Origin: Ancylothrix sp. D3o
Lineage (GTDB): Bacteria; Cyanobacteriota; Cyanobacteriia; Cyanobacteriales; Oscillatoriaceae
NCBI RefSeq assembly: GCF_025370775.1
Contig: NZ_JAMXEX010000001.1
Span: 620,001 to 684,000 of the forward strand
Reading direction: 5' to 3'
DNA length: 64,000 nt
Position numbers and translations under genes: made by a program. Under the pieces are notes generated by a model. That model saw nothing but the letters and a program-made list of their open reading frames with translations. It was not told the origin of the DNA and did no database searches. Shown here piece after piece: positions 8,242 to 16,284 of this stretch. Position 1 is the first letter of the stretch. Every line of letters starts with the position of its first letter.

Positions 8242-8578
8242 TCGTGGCGATATCGTCTTAGTTTTATTTCCTAATTCTGACCTCCGTACAGCCAAACGCC
8301 GGCCTGCCTTAGTGGTGCAACGGGATCATCTTAACACCGGCATCCCACAAATAATAGTAGCAATGATTACCAGTAATCTCACACGGGCCGGCCACCCCAG
8401 CCGCATATTAATAACCCTAGCAACACCAGAAAGCCAGCAAACCGGCTTACTTACAGACTCAGTAATTATGATTGACAATCTTGTTACCCTACTAGAAAAT
8501 GAAATAGACCGAAAAATAGGCATATTTTTAAATATGTCTACCGTCGATTCAGCACTCAGACATACGCTAGGATTATAA
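8228..8578 (+). CDS. Type II toxin, MazF/PemK-family endoribonuclease
   Basis: The product has 116 residues. The start, FNRGDIVLVLFPNSDL followed by KRRPALVVQRD, is the MazF/PemK signature in which the RGDI and RPALVV strands build the RNA-cutting site. A later LTDSVIMIDNLVTLLE matches the conserved Ser-containing strand of the family. MazF toxins cleave mRNA at short motifs and are held by the antitoxin encoded immediately upstream, which overlaps this gene by 14 bases. The length is normal and no key residue is visibly missing, so the module may be active. Confidence 0.9.
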   Translation: MTTFNRGDIVLVLFPNSDLRTAKRRPALVVQRDHLNTGIPQIIVAMITSNLTRAGHPSRILITLATPESQQTGLLTDSVIMIDNLVTLLENEIDRKIGIFLNMSTVDSALRHTLGL

Positions 8579-8638
8579 CTTGGCCTCAACCCACATATAC
8601 ATCAAAATTCGGGGGTTTGTGATGTTTTTGAGACCGGC

Positions 8639-8727
8639 ATTCGTCACCGGTTAAAGAGCGTCTACAAGAATAAGACCCCCAAGGGGTTAACCATTTAATT
8701 CTCTAGTCACCGGTTAAAACCGGCGAC
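8639..8727. repeat. Palindromic dispersed repeat, copy B (degenerate)
   Basis: This copy retains both arms (caccggttaaa near 8645-8655 and caccggttaaaaccggcgac ending at 8727) and the tctacaagaa segment. The central hairpin has decayed to ccccc/gggg with almost no loop and the tccgtaggacttc part is lost. It lies just beyond the 3' end of the minus-strand toxin-antitoxin pair (stop at 8730). Confidence 0.6.
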
Positions 8728-8729
8728 AT

Positions 8730-9050
8730 TTAATCTTTTACCTTCACCCCTAAACCAAATCCTAAAGCATCCAAAAACTCAATCAAAGTATAGATTTCCT
8801 CTCCCCCACTCTCCGACAACAATTGATCAAGTTTCTCATAAAGCAATTTAGCTTTATCCGATAAATTATTCATCTGCAAATAAGCATCCACCACATCTTT
8901 CAAACCGGTCCTCAACAACTCAACTTCTCGACCTTCCTCTTCCAATTCCAACATCACCTCAAGGTAACTAGCTGCACTTTCCGAACTTTTGAGAGAAGAA
9001 ATTAAATAATCGTGATAGCTTCTACTGGTTGGGACTTTGAGTTCTTTCAT
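8730..9050 (-). CDS. Probable antitoxin or partner of the upstream RelE-type toxin
   Basis: The product has 106 residues, is acidic and largely helical: LEVMLELEEEGREVELLRTGLKDVVDAYLQ, written here in two parts as LEVMLELEEEG and LKDVVDAYLQ. The last third (IYTLIEFLDALGFGLGVKVK) resembles the C-terminus of HigA-like addiction-module antidotes, although a full helix-turn-helix is not obvious. It starts inside the 3' end of the RelE/HigB-like gene with a 29-base overlap, which gives a toxin-first order typical of higBA-type modules. The function comes mostly from this context. It ends 3 bases before repeat copy B. Confidence 0.6.
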   Translation of the reverse strand: MKELKVPTSRSYHDYLISSLKSSESAASYLEVMLELEEEGREVELLRTGLKDVVDAYLQMNNLSDKAKLLYEKLDQLLSESGGEEIYTLIEFLDALGFGLGVKVKD

Positions 9051-9366
9051 AATCTACCCAATATTTTTTAGCTTGTTTAATATCTTGATTTTGACTACTT
9101 TTATCACCGCCACAAAGCAGTAAGACAATTGTTAAGCCTACTTGTCCAAAATAGACACGATAACCAGGGCCATAGTCAACCTTTAATTCATATACTCCCT
9201 CACCTACCGAACGGTAATCTCCCAAATTTCCTAACTCAACTCGTCTCAGTCGCTTCTTAATTTTAGCGACCGCTTTGGTATCTCTCAGCGAGTCTAGCCA
9301 TTCTTCAAACGGGCTACTACCATCTCCTCTTAAATAGTTTTGTATATTTTTTGGTTGAACTTCCAT
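9022..9366 (-). CDS. RelE/ParE (HigB-like) toxin
   Basis: ATG at 9366 gives 114 residues beginning MEVQPKNIQNYL, then SPFEEWLDSLRD, which matches the usual start of Gp49/HigB-type addiction-module killers. A further start 45 bases upstream (9411) is possible but would translate part of a dispersed repeat, so the shorter form is preferred. Family features seen are AKIKKRLRRVELGNLGDYR, VYELKVDYGPGYRVYFG and the end strand VLLLCGGDK. HigB/RelE toxins are ribosome-dependent mRNA nucleases. The antitoxin candidate follows with a 29-base overlap. Confidence 0.85.
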   Translation of the reverse strand: MEVQPKNIQNYLRGDGSSPFEEWLDSLRDTKAVAKIKKRLRRVELGNLGDYRSVGEGVYELKVDYGPGYRVYFGQVGLTIVLLLCGGDKSSQNQDIKQAKKYWVDYERTQSPNQ

Positions 9367-9400
9367 AACTTTAGCATACCGGCTCAGATCATTAAGAATA

Positions 9401-9520
9401 GCATTCGCCACCGATTAAAACCGGCGTCTACAAGAAAAAAACCCCCTCCGGGGGTTATACAAGTTAACTATTTAGTCCGTAGGACTTCTTTCGTGTAGGC
9501 GCCGGTTTCAACCGGCGACT
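9401..9520. repeat. Palindromic dispersed repeat, copy C
   Basis: This is a near-full match to copy A: cattcgccaccg, then aaaaccggcgtctacaag, the ccccctccggggg hairpin, taactatttagtccgtagga, and the inverse right arm ending at 9520. It lies between recG and the RelE-like toxin gene. A degenerate extra arm (acaccggcttcaaccagc) follows to about 9551. Confidence 0.75.
9434..9456 (-). terminator. Intrinsic terminator in repeat copy C, downstream of recG
   Basis: On the minus strand: stem aaccccc, loop gga, stem gggggtt, then a 6-8 base T-run (A-run at 9434-9441). It lies about 110 bases beyond the recG stop at 9568 and upstream of the RelE-like toxin start at 9366, so the dispersed repeat probably supplies the end of the recG transcript. 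Confidence 0.65.
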
Positions 9521-9567
9521 TCTTTCATGTACACACCGGCTTCAACCAGCACCATTAATCTTCATAA

Positions 9568-12114
9568 TCAAGTCATAATCGCACCACCCAACAACCGGCG
9601 CTGACGAAACTGCAACTCAGCCTTCATTTTCGGCCAAGTCTCCAAAGTAGCATCCTTCCCCATCACCTTCTCCGCAGCATCCCTCGCCACAACCAAAACA
9701 TCCTGATCATCAACCAAACTAGCCAAAGCAAAATCAGGCAAACCGGCCTGTTTCGTTCCCAAAACCTGACCCGGACCCCTTAAACGCATATCCATTTCCG
9801 AAATAAAAAAACCATCCTGAGACTGCGCCATAACATTCAACCGATAACGCGCATCAGCAGACGCCTTCGGATGAGTCATCAACAAACAAAAAGACTGCTC
9901 AGCACCCCTACCAACCCTACCCCTTAATTGATGCAACTGAGACAACCCAAACCTCTCCGCATTTTCTATTAACATAACCGTAGCATTCGGCACATCAACC
10001 CCCACCTCAATCACCGTCGTAGAAACCAAAATTTGTGTTTCTTGATTGCGGAACCTCGTAATAGCCTCCTCCTTTTGCGCCGAATTCAAACGACCGTGCA
10101 TCAACCCCACACAACAATCAGGAAAAATCAAATCCTGCAACCTTTCATACTCCTCAATCGCCGATTTTAAATCCAACTTTTCCGACTCCTCCACCAAGGG
10201 CAAAACCACATAAATTTGCCGGCCCTTCGCAATTTCCCGCCTCATCAAATCATAAGCTTGCTGCCTTTCTTCACCACCCAAAACCGTCGTTTGAATTGCC
10301 TGTCTCCCCGGCGGTAACTCATCAATTTGACTAACATCCAAATCCCCGTGCATAGTCAAAGCCAAAGTACGCGGAATAGGAGTCGCAGTCATCGTCAAAA
10401 CATGAGGCACACCCTCCACACCCTTTTGCTGCAACTTCGCCCTTTGTTCCACCCCAAAACGGTGTTGTTCATCAATAATAACCAACCCCAACTTATTAAA
10501 ACTTACCGTCTCTTGAATCAACGCATGAGTACCCACCAAAACCGGCAACTCACCCGTTTCTAACTCAGCATGAATTTGCCGGCGTTTTTTAACCTTCGTC
10601 GAACCAGTCAACAACTCCACCGGCAAATGAAGCAAATTAAACCACCCCACCAACTTCTTATAATGCTGCTCCGCCAAAACCTCCGTCGGAGCCATCAAAG
10701 CCGCCTGATAACCCCCTTGAATCGCCGCCAACATAGCAACAACAGCCACCACAGTTTTACCCGCCCCCACATCCCCTTGCACCAGCCGGTTCATCGGTTC
10801 CGGCTTTTCCAAATCACTCAAAATTTCCGCAATCACCCTTTCTTGAGCACCCGTCATTTTAAACGGCAAAACCTTATAAAAATTCTCAATTAATTCTCCC
10901 TTTGCCGACAAAACAGCCCCATTTTGTGATTGTTTTAAAAGATTCCGCCGATATAACATCCCCAACTGCAAATAAAAAAATTCATCAAACACAAGCCGGC
11001 GTCTTGCATCCGCCAAACTTTCTCGACTAGGCGGAAAATGAATATTAGTCAAAGCCTCTTGAATACCAATCAAATCATAACGCTGACGTAGCGTAGGAGG
11101 CAGCGGATCTTTCACCAAATTTGTCGCCGGCAAAGAAGCCAAAACCACCTTCCTAATCAAATCAGCCCCCACCCCTTCCGTCAGCGGATAAACCGGCAAC
11201 AACCGCCCTATTTTCATCGATTCAATCGACCCCTCCGCATGATCTAAAACCTCCAATTCCGGGTTATCCAAAGTCAACCCATATTTATTTTCTTTTACCA
11301 CCCCAGAAGCCGCCACCATCGAACCGGCACAATACATACGTTTTTGCTGTTGTTGCCAAGCCGGTGTACTAAACCGCCCCGTAAAAAACTTATTAATTTT
11401 TAAATTTCCTGTCTTATCAGTCAAAACAATCTCTAAAATCGTCAACTTCTTATTCTTAGGACTACTAAAACAATTACAGCGTTTAATAGTCGCCACAATT
11501 GTCACAGTTTCCCCAGGTTCCAAATCACAAATATTAACTTGCCGAGCATAATCCACATGATCACGCGGATAATAAATCAGCGCATCCCCCACCACATATA
11601 AACCCAACTTAGAAGCCAATAAATCCCGCTTTTTTTGCCCAATTCCCGGCAGCTTACTAATATCTTGATCCGGCGTCACAGCCGGAGTAAAACCACTAGC
11701 CGGTTGCAGCGGGGCAGTTTTTGGTTCTGCCAAATAATTCCCAGGATTTTCTGTTACCTTTTCTGGCTTTTCTATCTGAGGATTTTTTTTCTCCCCCGCC
11801 TCTAAATCCTGCTTTTCCTGCTCAGACTCATAACGCGAATAAATGCGCTGCATTTCCAACAAAAATAACCGCGCATCATTCACCAATTTAACCCGCTCTT
11901 CCAGAGTCAAATACTCATAACAGGCAAAATCCATAGCAAACTCACCCCACTGGGTAAAATTACTACGAGAAAGCTCTTTCGGCGTTTTAAAAAGCTCGTC
12001 CAACATAAAGTCACCAAACCGCAATTTCTTACCTTGCAAATTAATAAAACCCTTTTCAGCCTCAATAGCCAGAGCCTTTTGCACTCTTACCCAATCCGGT
12101 TGACAATCACTCAT
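9568..12114 (-). CDS. recG: ATP-dependent DNA helicase RecG
   Basis: The product has 848 residues. RecG remodels stalled replication forks and Holliday junctions. Residues 1 to about 150 are an N-terminal extension, seen in cyanobacterial RecG. A wedge/OB region follows, opening with LPGIGQKKRDLL and containing YYPRDHVDY. The helicase core has Walker A GDVGAGKT, the DEQH box IIDEQHRFG, TATPIPRTLA, LPLVEESE, STTVIEVGVDVP and QLRGRVGRG. The C-terminal RecG tail (DARYRLNVMAQSQDGFFISE, then DMRLRGPG) is complete. It lies about 85 bases downstream of a hypothetical gene on the same strand, the gap being filled by a dispersed repeat, and ends before a terminator carried by another repeat. Confidence 0.97.
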   Translation of the reverse strand: MSDCQPDWVRVQKALAIEAEKGFINLQGKKLRFGDFMLDELFKTPKELSRSNFTQWGEFAMDFACYEYLTLEERVKLVNDARLFLLEMQRIYSRYESEQEKQDLEAGEKKNPQIEKPEKVTENPGNYLAEPKTAPLQPASGFTPAVTPDQDISKLPGIGQKKRDLLASKLGLYVVGDALIYYPRDHVDYARQVNICDLEPGETVTIVATIKRCNCFSSPKNKKLTILEIVLTDKTGNLKINKFFTGRFSTPAWQQQQKRMYCAGSMVAASGVVKENKYGLTLDNPELEVLDHAEGSIESMKIGRLLPVYPLTEGVGADLIRKVVLASLPATNLVKDPLPPTLRQRYDLIGIQEALTNIHFPPSRESLADARRRLVFDEFFYLQLGMLYRRNLLKQSQNGAVLSAKGELIENFYKVLPFKMTGAQERVIAEILSDLEKPEPMNRLVQGDVGAGKTVVAVVAMLAAIQGGYQAALMAPTEVLAEQHYKKLVGWFNLLHLPVELLTGSTKVKKRRQIHAELETGELPVLVGTHALIQETVSFNKLGLVIIDEQHRFGVEQRAKLQQKGVEGVPHVLTMTATPIPRTLALTMHGDLDVSQIDELPPGRQAIQTTVLGGEERQQAYDLMRREIAKGRQIYVVLPLVEESEKLDLKSAIEEYERLQDLIFPDCCVGLMHGRLNSAQKEEAITRFRNQETQILVSTTVIEVGVDVPNATVMLIENAERFGLSQLHQLRGRVGRGAEQSFCLLMTHPKASADARYRLNVMAQSQDGFFISEMDMRLRGPGQVLGTKQAGLPDFALASLVDDQDVLVVARDAAEKVMGKDATLETWPKMKAELQFRQRRLLGGAIMT

Positions 12115-12124
12115 AATTTTTTAT

Positions 12125-12196
12125 CTTAAATCTGTATTCATCTGCGTAGCGCTATCGCGCCGCTCCGCGTACATCCGCGTTTATCTGCGGTTAAAA
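12125..12196. repeat. Dispersed repeat of the AACCGCAGATAAACGCAGAT family
   Basis: In plus orientation it reads tctgtattcatctgcg, then a divergent GC-rich insert, then cgtttatctgcggttaaaaa. The same words recur at 34532-34563 (inverse), 34623-34654, 44093-44133 and 47193-47218 (inverse). This copy fills most of the gap between recG and the upstream gene. Confidence 0.7.
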
Positions 12197-12198
12197 AA

Positions 12199-13179
12199 CT
12201 AATCCTCAAACCAACAAGCCCGCCAAGCAGACTCAGCCTGAGCCACCGCCAACTCCCGCTGCTTCTTTTGAAACTCCCGCCCCAACTGACTAAGCCGGCG
12301 TTCCAAAGCCCGAATTTGATTGCGTAAACCCATCGCCCCAGCATCAGCAAACTCAACCTCCGACAACCGCAAATGAATAGCCATCAATTGCGAACGCATC
12401 GAACCGGCAGACTCATCCGAAGCATCCCCAGCCTCAACCAGTAAGTTTAACAAATTCGGCGGCCCCGCCACAGCCCCCTCAGCATCCGCCTTCGCCGCCG
12501 CCTCCAGCAATTGCTCAGGCATCTTTTTCGGTAAAATATCACTTTGCTGCAAAAGCCGATTCCCCTTCCGCGAAGTCGATTGCAGCACCTTACCAATAGC
12601 CCGTTCACTTTTTAGCTGCCACTTAAGCAACAACCCAGGCTCATTAATAGGCATTTCCTGTGCTGGTGCTGGTGCGGGTGCCGTTGTCGATGCCGGTGGT
12701 GGTAAAATCGGCCCCACAGGAGCCTCTTGCGAAATAGATTCAAGATTTGGCCGTATAAAATCAGGCTGCGTTTGTTCGCTCGATATATTAGAACTCAAAC
12801 TATAGGGGTTAAAAATAGACTCAGCCTGCTCAGCAGTTAATTCCACCGGCAACCCCACCACCGGCAAAGAAACTTCAGACGCCGACTCAGAAAAAGCCGG
12901 TGAATCAAGCACAGCCATTAGCTGATCCTCAGCATTTTTACCAAGCAGACGTAAATCCTTTTGAAACTGCTGGCGTTGACTATAAGACAACTTCAAAAAA
13001 GACTCAGGATAAACACGAGTACACAAATGATAGCCCGCCAAAACCAACTGCTGACGAACCGCCGCACCCAAAACCTTTAAATAACTCAAGTAAACCGTTT
13101 TAAATTCTTCTGCGAGCGTTGTCACCGCCTGCTGGAGTTCTGCAAGTTCCCGCTCGATTCGATCAACGCTTTTAGCCAT
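12199..13179 (-). CDS. Conserved cyanobacterial hypothetical protein with coiled-coil ends
   Basis: With ATG at 13179 the product has 326 residues and starts MAKSVDRIERELAELQ. An ATG-less extension to 13233 is open but lacks a credible start and was not used. Residues 1-40 form a heptad-like helix (ELAELQQAVTTLAEEF). The middle is Pro/Ala-rich and probably unstructured (PPPASTTAPAPAPA). The C-terminus is again a long helix (MGLRNQIRALERRLSQLGRE). No catalytic motif was recognised. It sits between tsf and recG on the same strand, about 195 bases after tsf, so it may be cotranscribed with either. Its function is unknown to me. Confidence 0.7.
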   Translation of the reverse strand: MAKSVDRIERELAELQQAVTTLAEEFKTVYLSYLKVLGAAVRQQLVLAGYHLCTRVYPESFLKLSYSQRQQFQKDLRLLGKNAEDQLMAVLDSPAFSESASEVSLPVVGLPVELTAEQAESIFNPYSLSSNISSEQTQPDFIRPNLESISQEAPVGPILPPPASTTAPAPAPAQEMPINEPGLLLKWQLKSERAIGKVLQSTSRKGNRLLQQSDILPKKMPEQLLEAAAKADAEGAVAGPPNLLNLLVEAGDASDESAGSMRSQLMAIHLRLSEVEFADAGAMGLRNQIRALERRLSQLGREFQKKQRELAVAQAESAWRACWFED

Positions 13180-13264
13180 AATTTCTAATAAAAACTTCCT
13201 ACGTTTCAGTAGAGTGAATGAGCCCCACCCCACACAAACCCCTTAACCCACTTAGTGAAATATT

Positions 13265-13283
13265 CCCCCCTTATAAAGGGGGG
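13265..13283. repeat. Short palindrome cccccctt-ata-aagggggg
   Basis: A perfect 8-base stem with a 3-base loop lies between tsf and the next gene. The sequence around it (ccccccttataaagggggg) is a common short dispersed palindrome in cyanobacterial genomes. It has no U-run on either strand, so it would pause or protect RNA rather than terminate cleanly. Confidence 0.55.
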
Positions 13284-13374
13284 CTAGAGGCGATTTGGAA
13301 ATTAACAACCACCCGCTGTATAGCTCGTGCTTTTTTCAGGCCACCCGTCTTAACAGATAGCCTGCAAAAAAAAC

Positions 13375-14034
13375 CTATTGAGCACCCATTTGAGCAGCAA
13401 CTTCCTCAGCGAAGTTCTTCTCTTCTTTCTCGATACCTTCACCCAAAACAAAACGAGTAAAGCGGCGCACTTGGATATTTTCACCCAATTGAGCAATCGT
13501 TTGTTTAACCAACTCTTCCACCGTAATATTCGGGTCTTTGATATAAGCTTGATCCATCAAACAAAGCTCTTTCAGGCGTTTTTCAATTCGCCCTAAGACA
13601 ATTTTCTCGCGGATATTTTCCGGCTTAGAAGCCAAATCATCCCGCCCCATTTCAATTTCCTTTTCCTTCTGGGCAAACTCCGCCGGCACATCACTTACCT
13701 TAACGTATTCCACATTAGGGCAAGCCGCAATTTGCATAGCAATATTACGAACCAAACTTTGGAAAGCCTCACCGCGTGCCACAAAATCTGTTTCGCAGTT
13801 CACCTCAACCAAAACCCCAATGCGTCCGCCGGTGTGAATATAGCTATCCACCAAACCCTCAGCCGCAACGCGACCTGATTTCTTATCGGCACCGGCAATA
13901 CCTTTTTGCCGTAACCACTCAATTGCCTTATCAATATCACCATTGGTTTCTTGGAGAGCTTTCTTGCAATCCATCATCCCAACACTGGTTTTGTCGCGTA
14001 ATTCTTTAACGAGCTTTGCTGATATTTCTGCCAT
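13375..14034 (-). CDS. tsf: Translation elongation factor Ts
   Basis: The product has 219 residues and exchanges GDP for GTP on EF-Tu. The N-terminal UBA-like domain reads [20 protein letters not shown], followed by [20 protein letters not shown] and the core motif [13 protein letters not shown]. Residues [19 protein letters not shown] form the C-terminal part. The length is that of the short cyanobacterial/chloroplast type, which lacks part of the dimerisation domain of E. coli EF-Ts. It follows rpsB on the same strand with a 106-base gap that holds an inverted repeat, the standard rpsB-tsf order. Confidence 0.97.
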   Translation of the reverse strand: MAEISAKLVKELRDKTSVGMMDCKKALQETNGDIDKAIEWLRQKGIAGADKKSGRVAAEGLVDSYIHTGGRIGVLVEVNCETDFVARGEAFQSLVRNIAMQIAACPNVEYVKVSDVPAEFAQKEKEIEMGRDDLASKPENIREKIVLGRIEKRLKELCLMDQAYIKDPNITVEELVKQTIAQLGENIQVRRFTRFVLGEGIEKEEKNFAEEVAAQMGAQ

Positions 14035-14076
14035 CTTGCTTACCCTACATCAATTAATCAACCTGTGGAATTTTTT

Positions 14077-14137
14077 ATTGGTCAATAGTCAATCGTCAAT
14101 ACATAAATGACTCTTGACAATTGACTGTTTGACCAAT
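14077..14137. repeat. Inverted repeat between rpsB and tsf
   Basis: attggtcaa (14077-14085) is the exact inverse of ttgaccaat (14129-14137). The interior is built from gtcaat and tgacaa words of the same TGACAAATGAC repeat family seen near 16190-16280, 24231-24330 and 40490-40560. In the rpsB-tsf transcript it would fold into a stem that could tune read-through into tsf. Confidence 0.5.
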
Positions 14138-14140
14138 TAC

Positions 14141-14944
14141 CTATTCCTCACTTTCTTCGTCATCTTCTACGAAGATTTCGCTGTCGTCGCCTTCCTCATA
14201 ATCGAAGTCCTCGTCACCGACATCCTCGTAATCGTAGTCTTCCTCAGCCACGACATCGAGTTGACCGTGCCGACCTTCATAGATGGCATCAGCGAGTTTG
14301 CCTAATATTAGTTTAATCGAGCGAATCGCATCATCATTTGCTGGGATAGGAACATCCACCACATCAGGATCGCAGTTCGTATCCAGCAGAGACACAATCG
14401 GAATACCCAGCTTTTGGCACTCTTGAACAGCATTATACTCGCGGCGCTGATCCACAATCACCACGATATCAGGGACTTTCCGCATCGCCTTAATACCACC
14501 CAAGTATTTTTGCAACTTGGCCATTTCGCGGCGAAGCATCGCACCTTCTTTTTTCGGGCGCAAGTCCAGAGCGCCGGTTTCTTCCATCCGCTCTAACTCT
14601 TTAAGACGATCCACCCGGCTTTTAATTGTCGTCCAGTTAGTCAGCATACCGCCTAACCAGCGCTGATTCACAAAATAAGCACCACAGCGCACCGCTTCGC
14701 CTGCAATAATGCCAGCAGCTTGACGCTTCGTGCCCACAAACAAAAACCGCTTTCCTTGTTCAGAAGATGTCCGCATAAAATCATAAGCATCTTCCATCAA
14801 TTGAGCAGTTTGCACCAAATCAATGATGTGAACGCCGTTCCGCTCAGTAAAAATATAGCGGGACATTTTCGGGTTCCACCGGCGCGTTTGATGGCCAAAG
14901 TGAACCCCAGACTCCAAAAGTTGAGCCAATGAAACAACTGGCAT
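14141..14944 (-). CDS. rpsB: 30S ribosomal protein S2
   Basis: The product has 267 residues. The start [20 protein letters not shown] and [10 protein letters not shown] are diagnostic of bacterial S2, with [13 protein letters not shown] and PDIVVIVDQ further on. Residues from about 225 form a very acidic tail ([19 protein letters not shown]) that extends beyond the E. coli S2 core, as in some cyanobacterial S2 proteins. The ribosome-binding site aggag lies about 10 bases before the ATG. It is the first gene of the rpsB-tsf pair and has a structured upstream leader. Confidence 0.97.
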   Translation of the reverse strand: MPVVSLAQLLESGVHFGHQTRRWNPKMSRYIFTERNGVHIIDLVQTAQLMEDAYDFMRTSSEQGKRFLFVGTKRQAAGIIAGEAVRCGAYFVNQRWLGGMLTNWTTIKSRVDRLKELERMEETGALDLRPKKEGAMLRREMAKLQKYLGGIKAMRKVPDIVVIVDQRREYNAVQECQKLGIPIVSLLDTNCDPDVVDVPIPANDDAIRSIKLILGKLADAIYEGRHGQLDVVAEEDYDYEDVGDEDFDYEEGDDSEIFVEDDEESEE

Positions 14945-15241
14945 AAATTTTTTACTCCTGTTCGGGTTAATCCTCCATCCGAGCGGATTTCCCTGCGGGG
15001 AAACACCCGTTCGCGTAGCGTAAGCCCAATGCTTATAGCCTCGGATGTGTGAGATTAGACAACTTTACTAGCCTAACATAAACCGTCGCCGCAATCACCA
15101 TTTATTAATTTCCATAAATCCCCATAAATCCCCCTCCATCCGCGTAGCGAACAAAGAGAACGCTGGCGCTACCGTTTCGCGTCAGCCTATTACACCACAG
15201 CATTCCCCTAACATCTGCTCTTAAAAAATCCGACCAAAAAT
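14945..15241. other. rpsB leader and upstream intergenic region
   Basis: catccgag (14976-14983) pairs perfectly with ctcggatg (15040-15047), and inside that stem lies a 6-base hairpin tttccc-tgcg-gggaaa (14988-15003). Both would form in the rpsB 5' leader on the minus strand. The rest (15060-15241) contains cgtagcg-type words and no gene. Confidence 0.45.
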
Positions 15242-16213
15242 TTAAAACTTACCCTTTGCCTCAGCATAGGCTGCATAAACTCCTTGAACGTTATACCAAT
15301 TGAGGAAAATCCGGGCAATTTCCAGAGCTAATTGTGGTTTACCCTTTTTGATCATCCAGGCCAAAAACGGCCCCATAGACCGCTCATTTAACATTCCACC
15401 CAAAGATAAAATCCCCCACAAAAGCCGGTGTAACCAAGTCATTTGAATCATCATCCTCACTTCCCAAGTCCGGTGTTTTTCATAAAACAAAACCCCCATT
15501 CTGCCCCGCTGAATTTCCTGGTCAATCATCCGAGGAATTTGTTCTAAACTAAAAGCAGGATGCCAGTGATAACCAACAGCTTCCGGGCATTTTATCAGCT
15601 TTAAACCTAAACTTTTCAACCTAACTCCCAACTCCAAATCTTCCCAGCCATAAAGTTGAAAGCGAGTATCAAACAAACCGGCCTCCTCCAACCAGTGCCG
15701 AGAAATAGCCACATTGCCGGTAGCAAAATAAGCCGCCGAAAAATCCGTTACCTTAAAAGGCTCACTCGTGGGATTTTCAAAATTAGCAGTATTAATCACT
15801 CGGCCATAAGTAAAAAGCCGGTTAGTGCCTAAACTTTTTTCAGATTGTAGCAAAGTAGTGGCGTGAGATTGCAAGAAACTTGGCGTTACCACCAAATCAC
15901 TATCAATAAAAATAATCGTATCGCCTTTGGCATTTTTTATCCCCAAATTCCGCGCCGCCGCCGGCCCTTGGTGGTCTTGCAAAAAAGTCCGAACATGGGG
16001 AAAATCAGCCGAATTATCCTTTAACCATGCCAGAGTATTATCTGTGGAGCCATCATCAACAACAACCACCTCATAACCGGCAATCAAACCCGAAGAATAC
16101 TCCTGATTTTCCAACGCATTGAGGCACTTTTCTAAAATCGGTTTGCGATTGTAAGTAGGAATAACAACACTAATAAACACAGTTTTGGTAATTGATAATT
16201 GGTAATTGGTCAT
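15242..16213 (-). CDS. Family 2 glycosyltransferase
   Basis: The product has 323 residues in a GT-A fold. The nucleotide-sugar site is seen in SVVIPTYNRK, VVVVDDGSTDN and the metal-binding FIDSDLV, with the acceptor-side GWEDLELGVRL motif (the ED pair of the GT2 catalytic base). C-terminal hydrophobic stretches suggest peripheral membrane contact. The ATG at 16213 lies inside a dispersed repeat, so the first 11 residues (TNYQLSITKT) are repeat-derived. A GTG 33 bases in (16180), giving a start just before FISVVIPTYN, would match the family better. Polysaccharide or glycolipid synthesis is likely; the substrate is unknown. Confidence 0.85.
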   Translation of the reverse strand: MTNYQLSITKTVFISVVIPTYNRKPILEKCLNALENQEYSSGLIAGYEVVVVDDGSTDNTLAWLKDNSADFPHVRTFLQDHQGPAAARNLGIKNAKGDTIIFIDSDLVVTPSFLQSHATTLLQSEKSLGTNRLFTYGRVINTANFENPTSEPFKVTDFSAAYFATGNVAISRHWLEEAGLFDTRFQLYGWEDLELGVRLKSLGLKLIKCPEAVGYHWHPAFSLEQIPRMIDQEIQRGRMGVLFYEKHRTWEVRMMIQMTWLHRLLWGILSLGGMLNERSMGPFLAWMIKKGKPQLALEIARIFLNWYNVQGVYAAYAEAKGKF

Positions 16214-16280
16214 TGGTCAGTTGTCATTGGTCATTTGTTTTTTCCGTTGACAAAAGACAAATGACTATGGACAAATGACT
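16188..16280. repeat. TGACAAATGAC-family repeat
   Basis: It contains attggtaattggtcattgg, gtcattggtcatttg, then ttgacaaaagacaaatgac and ggacaaatgac: left words are inverses of the right words, so the unit is roughly palindromic. It separates the glycosyltransferase from the upstream response regulator and overlaps the glycosyltransferase start. Confidence 0.6.
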
Positions 16281-16284
16281 TGCT

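Noticed and set aside
9367-9411. 15-residue N-terminal extension of the RelE-like toxin
   Set aside because: It begins in or at the edge of repeat copy C and is absent from typical HigB starts; ATG at 9366 preferred.
14114-14305. 63-codon plus-strand frame opposite the rpsB 3' end
   Set aside because: It is the antisense shadow of the acidic S2 tail.
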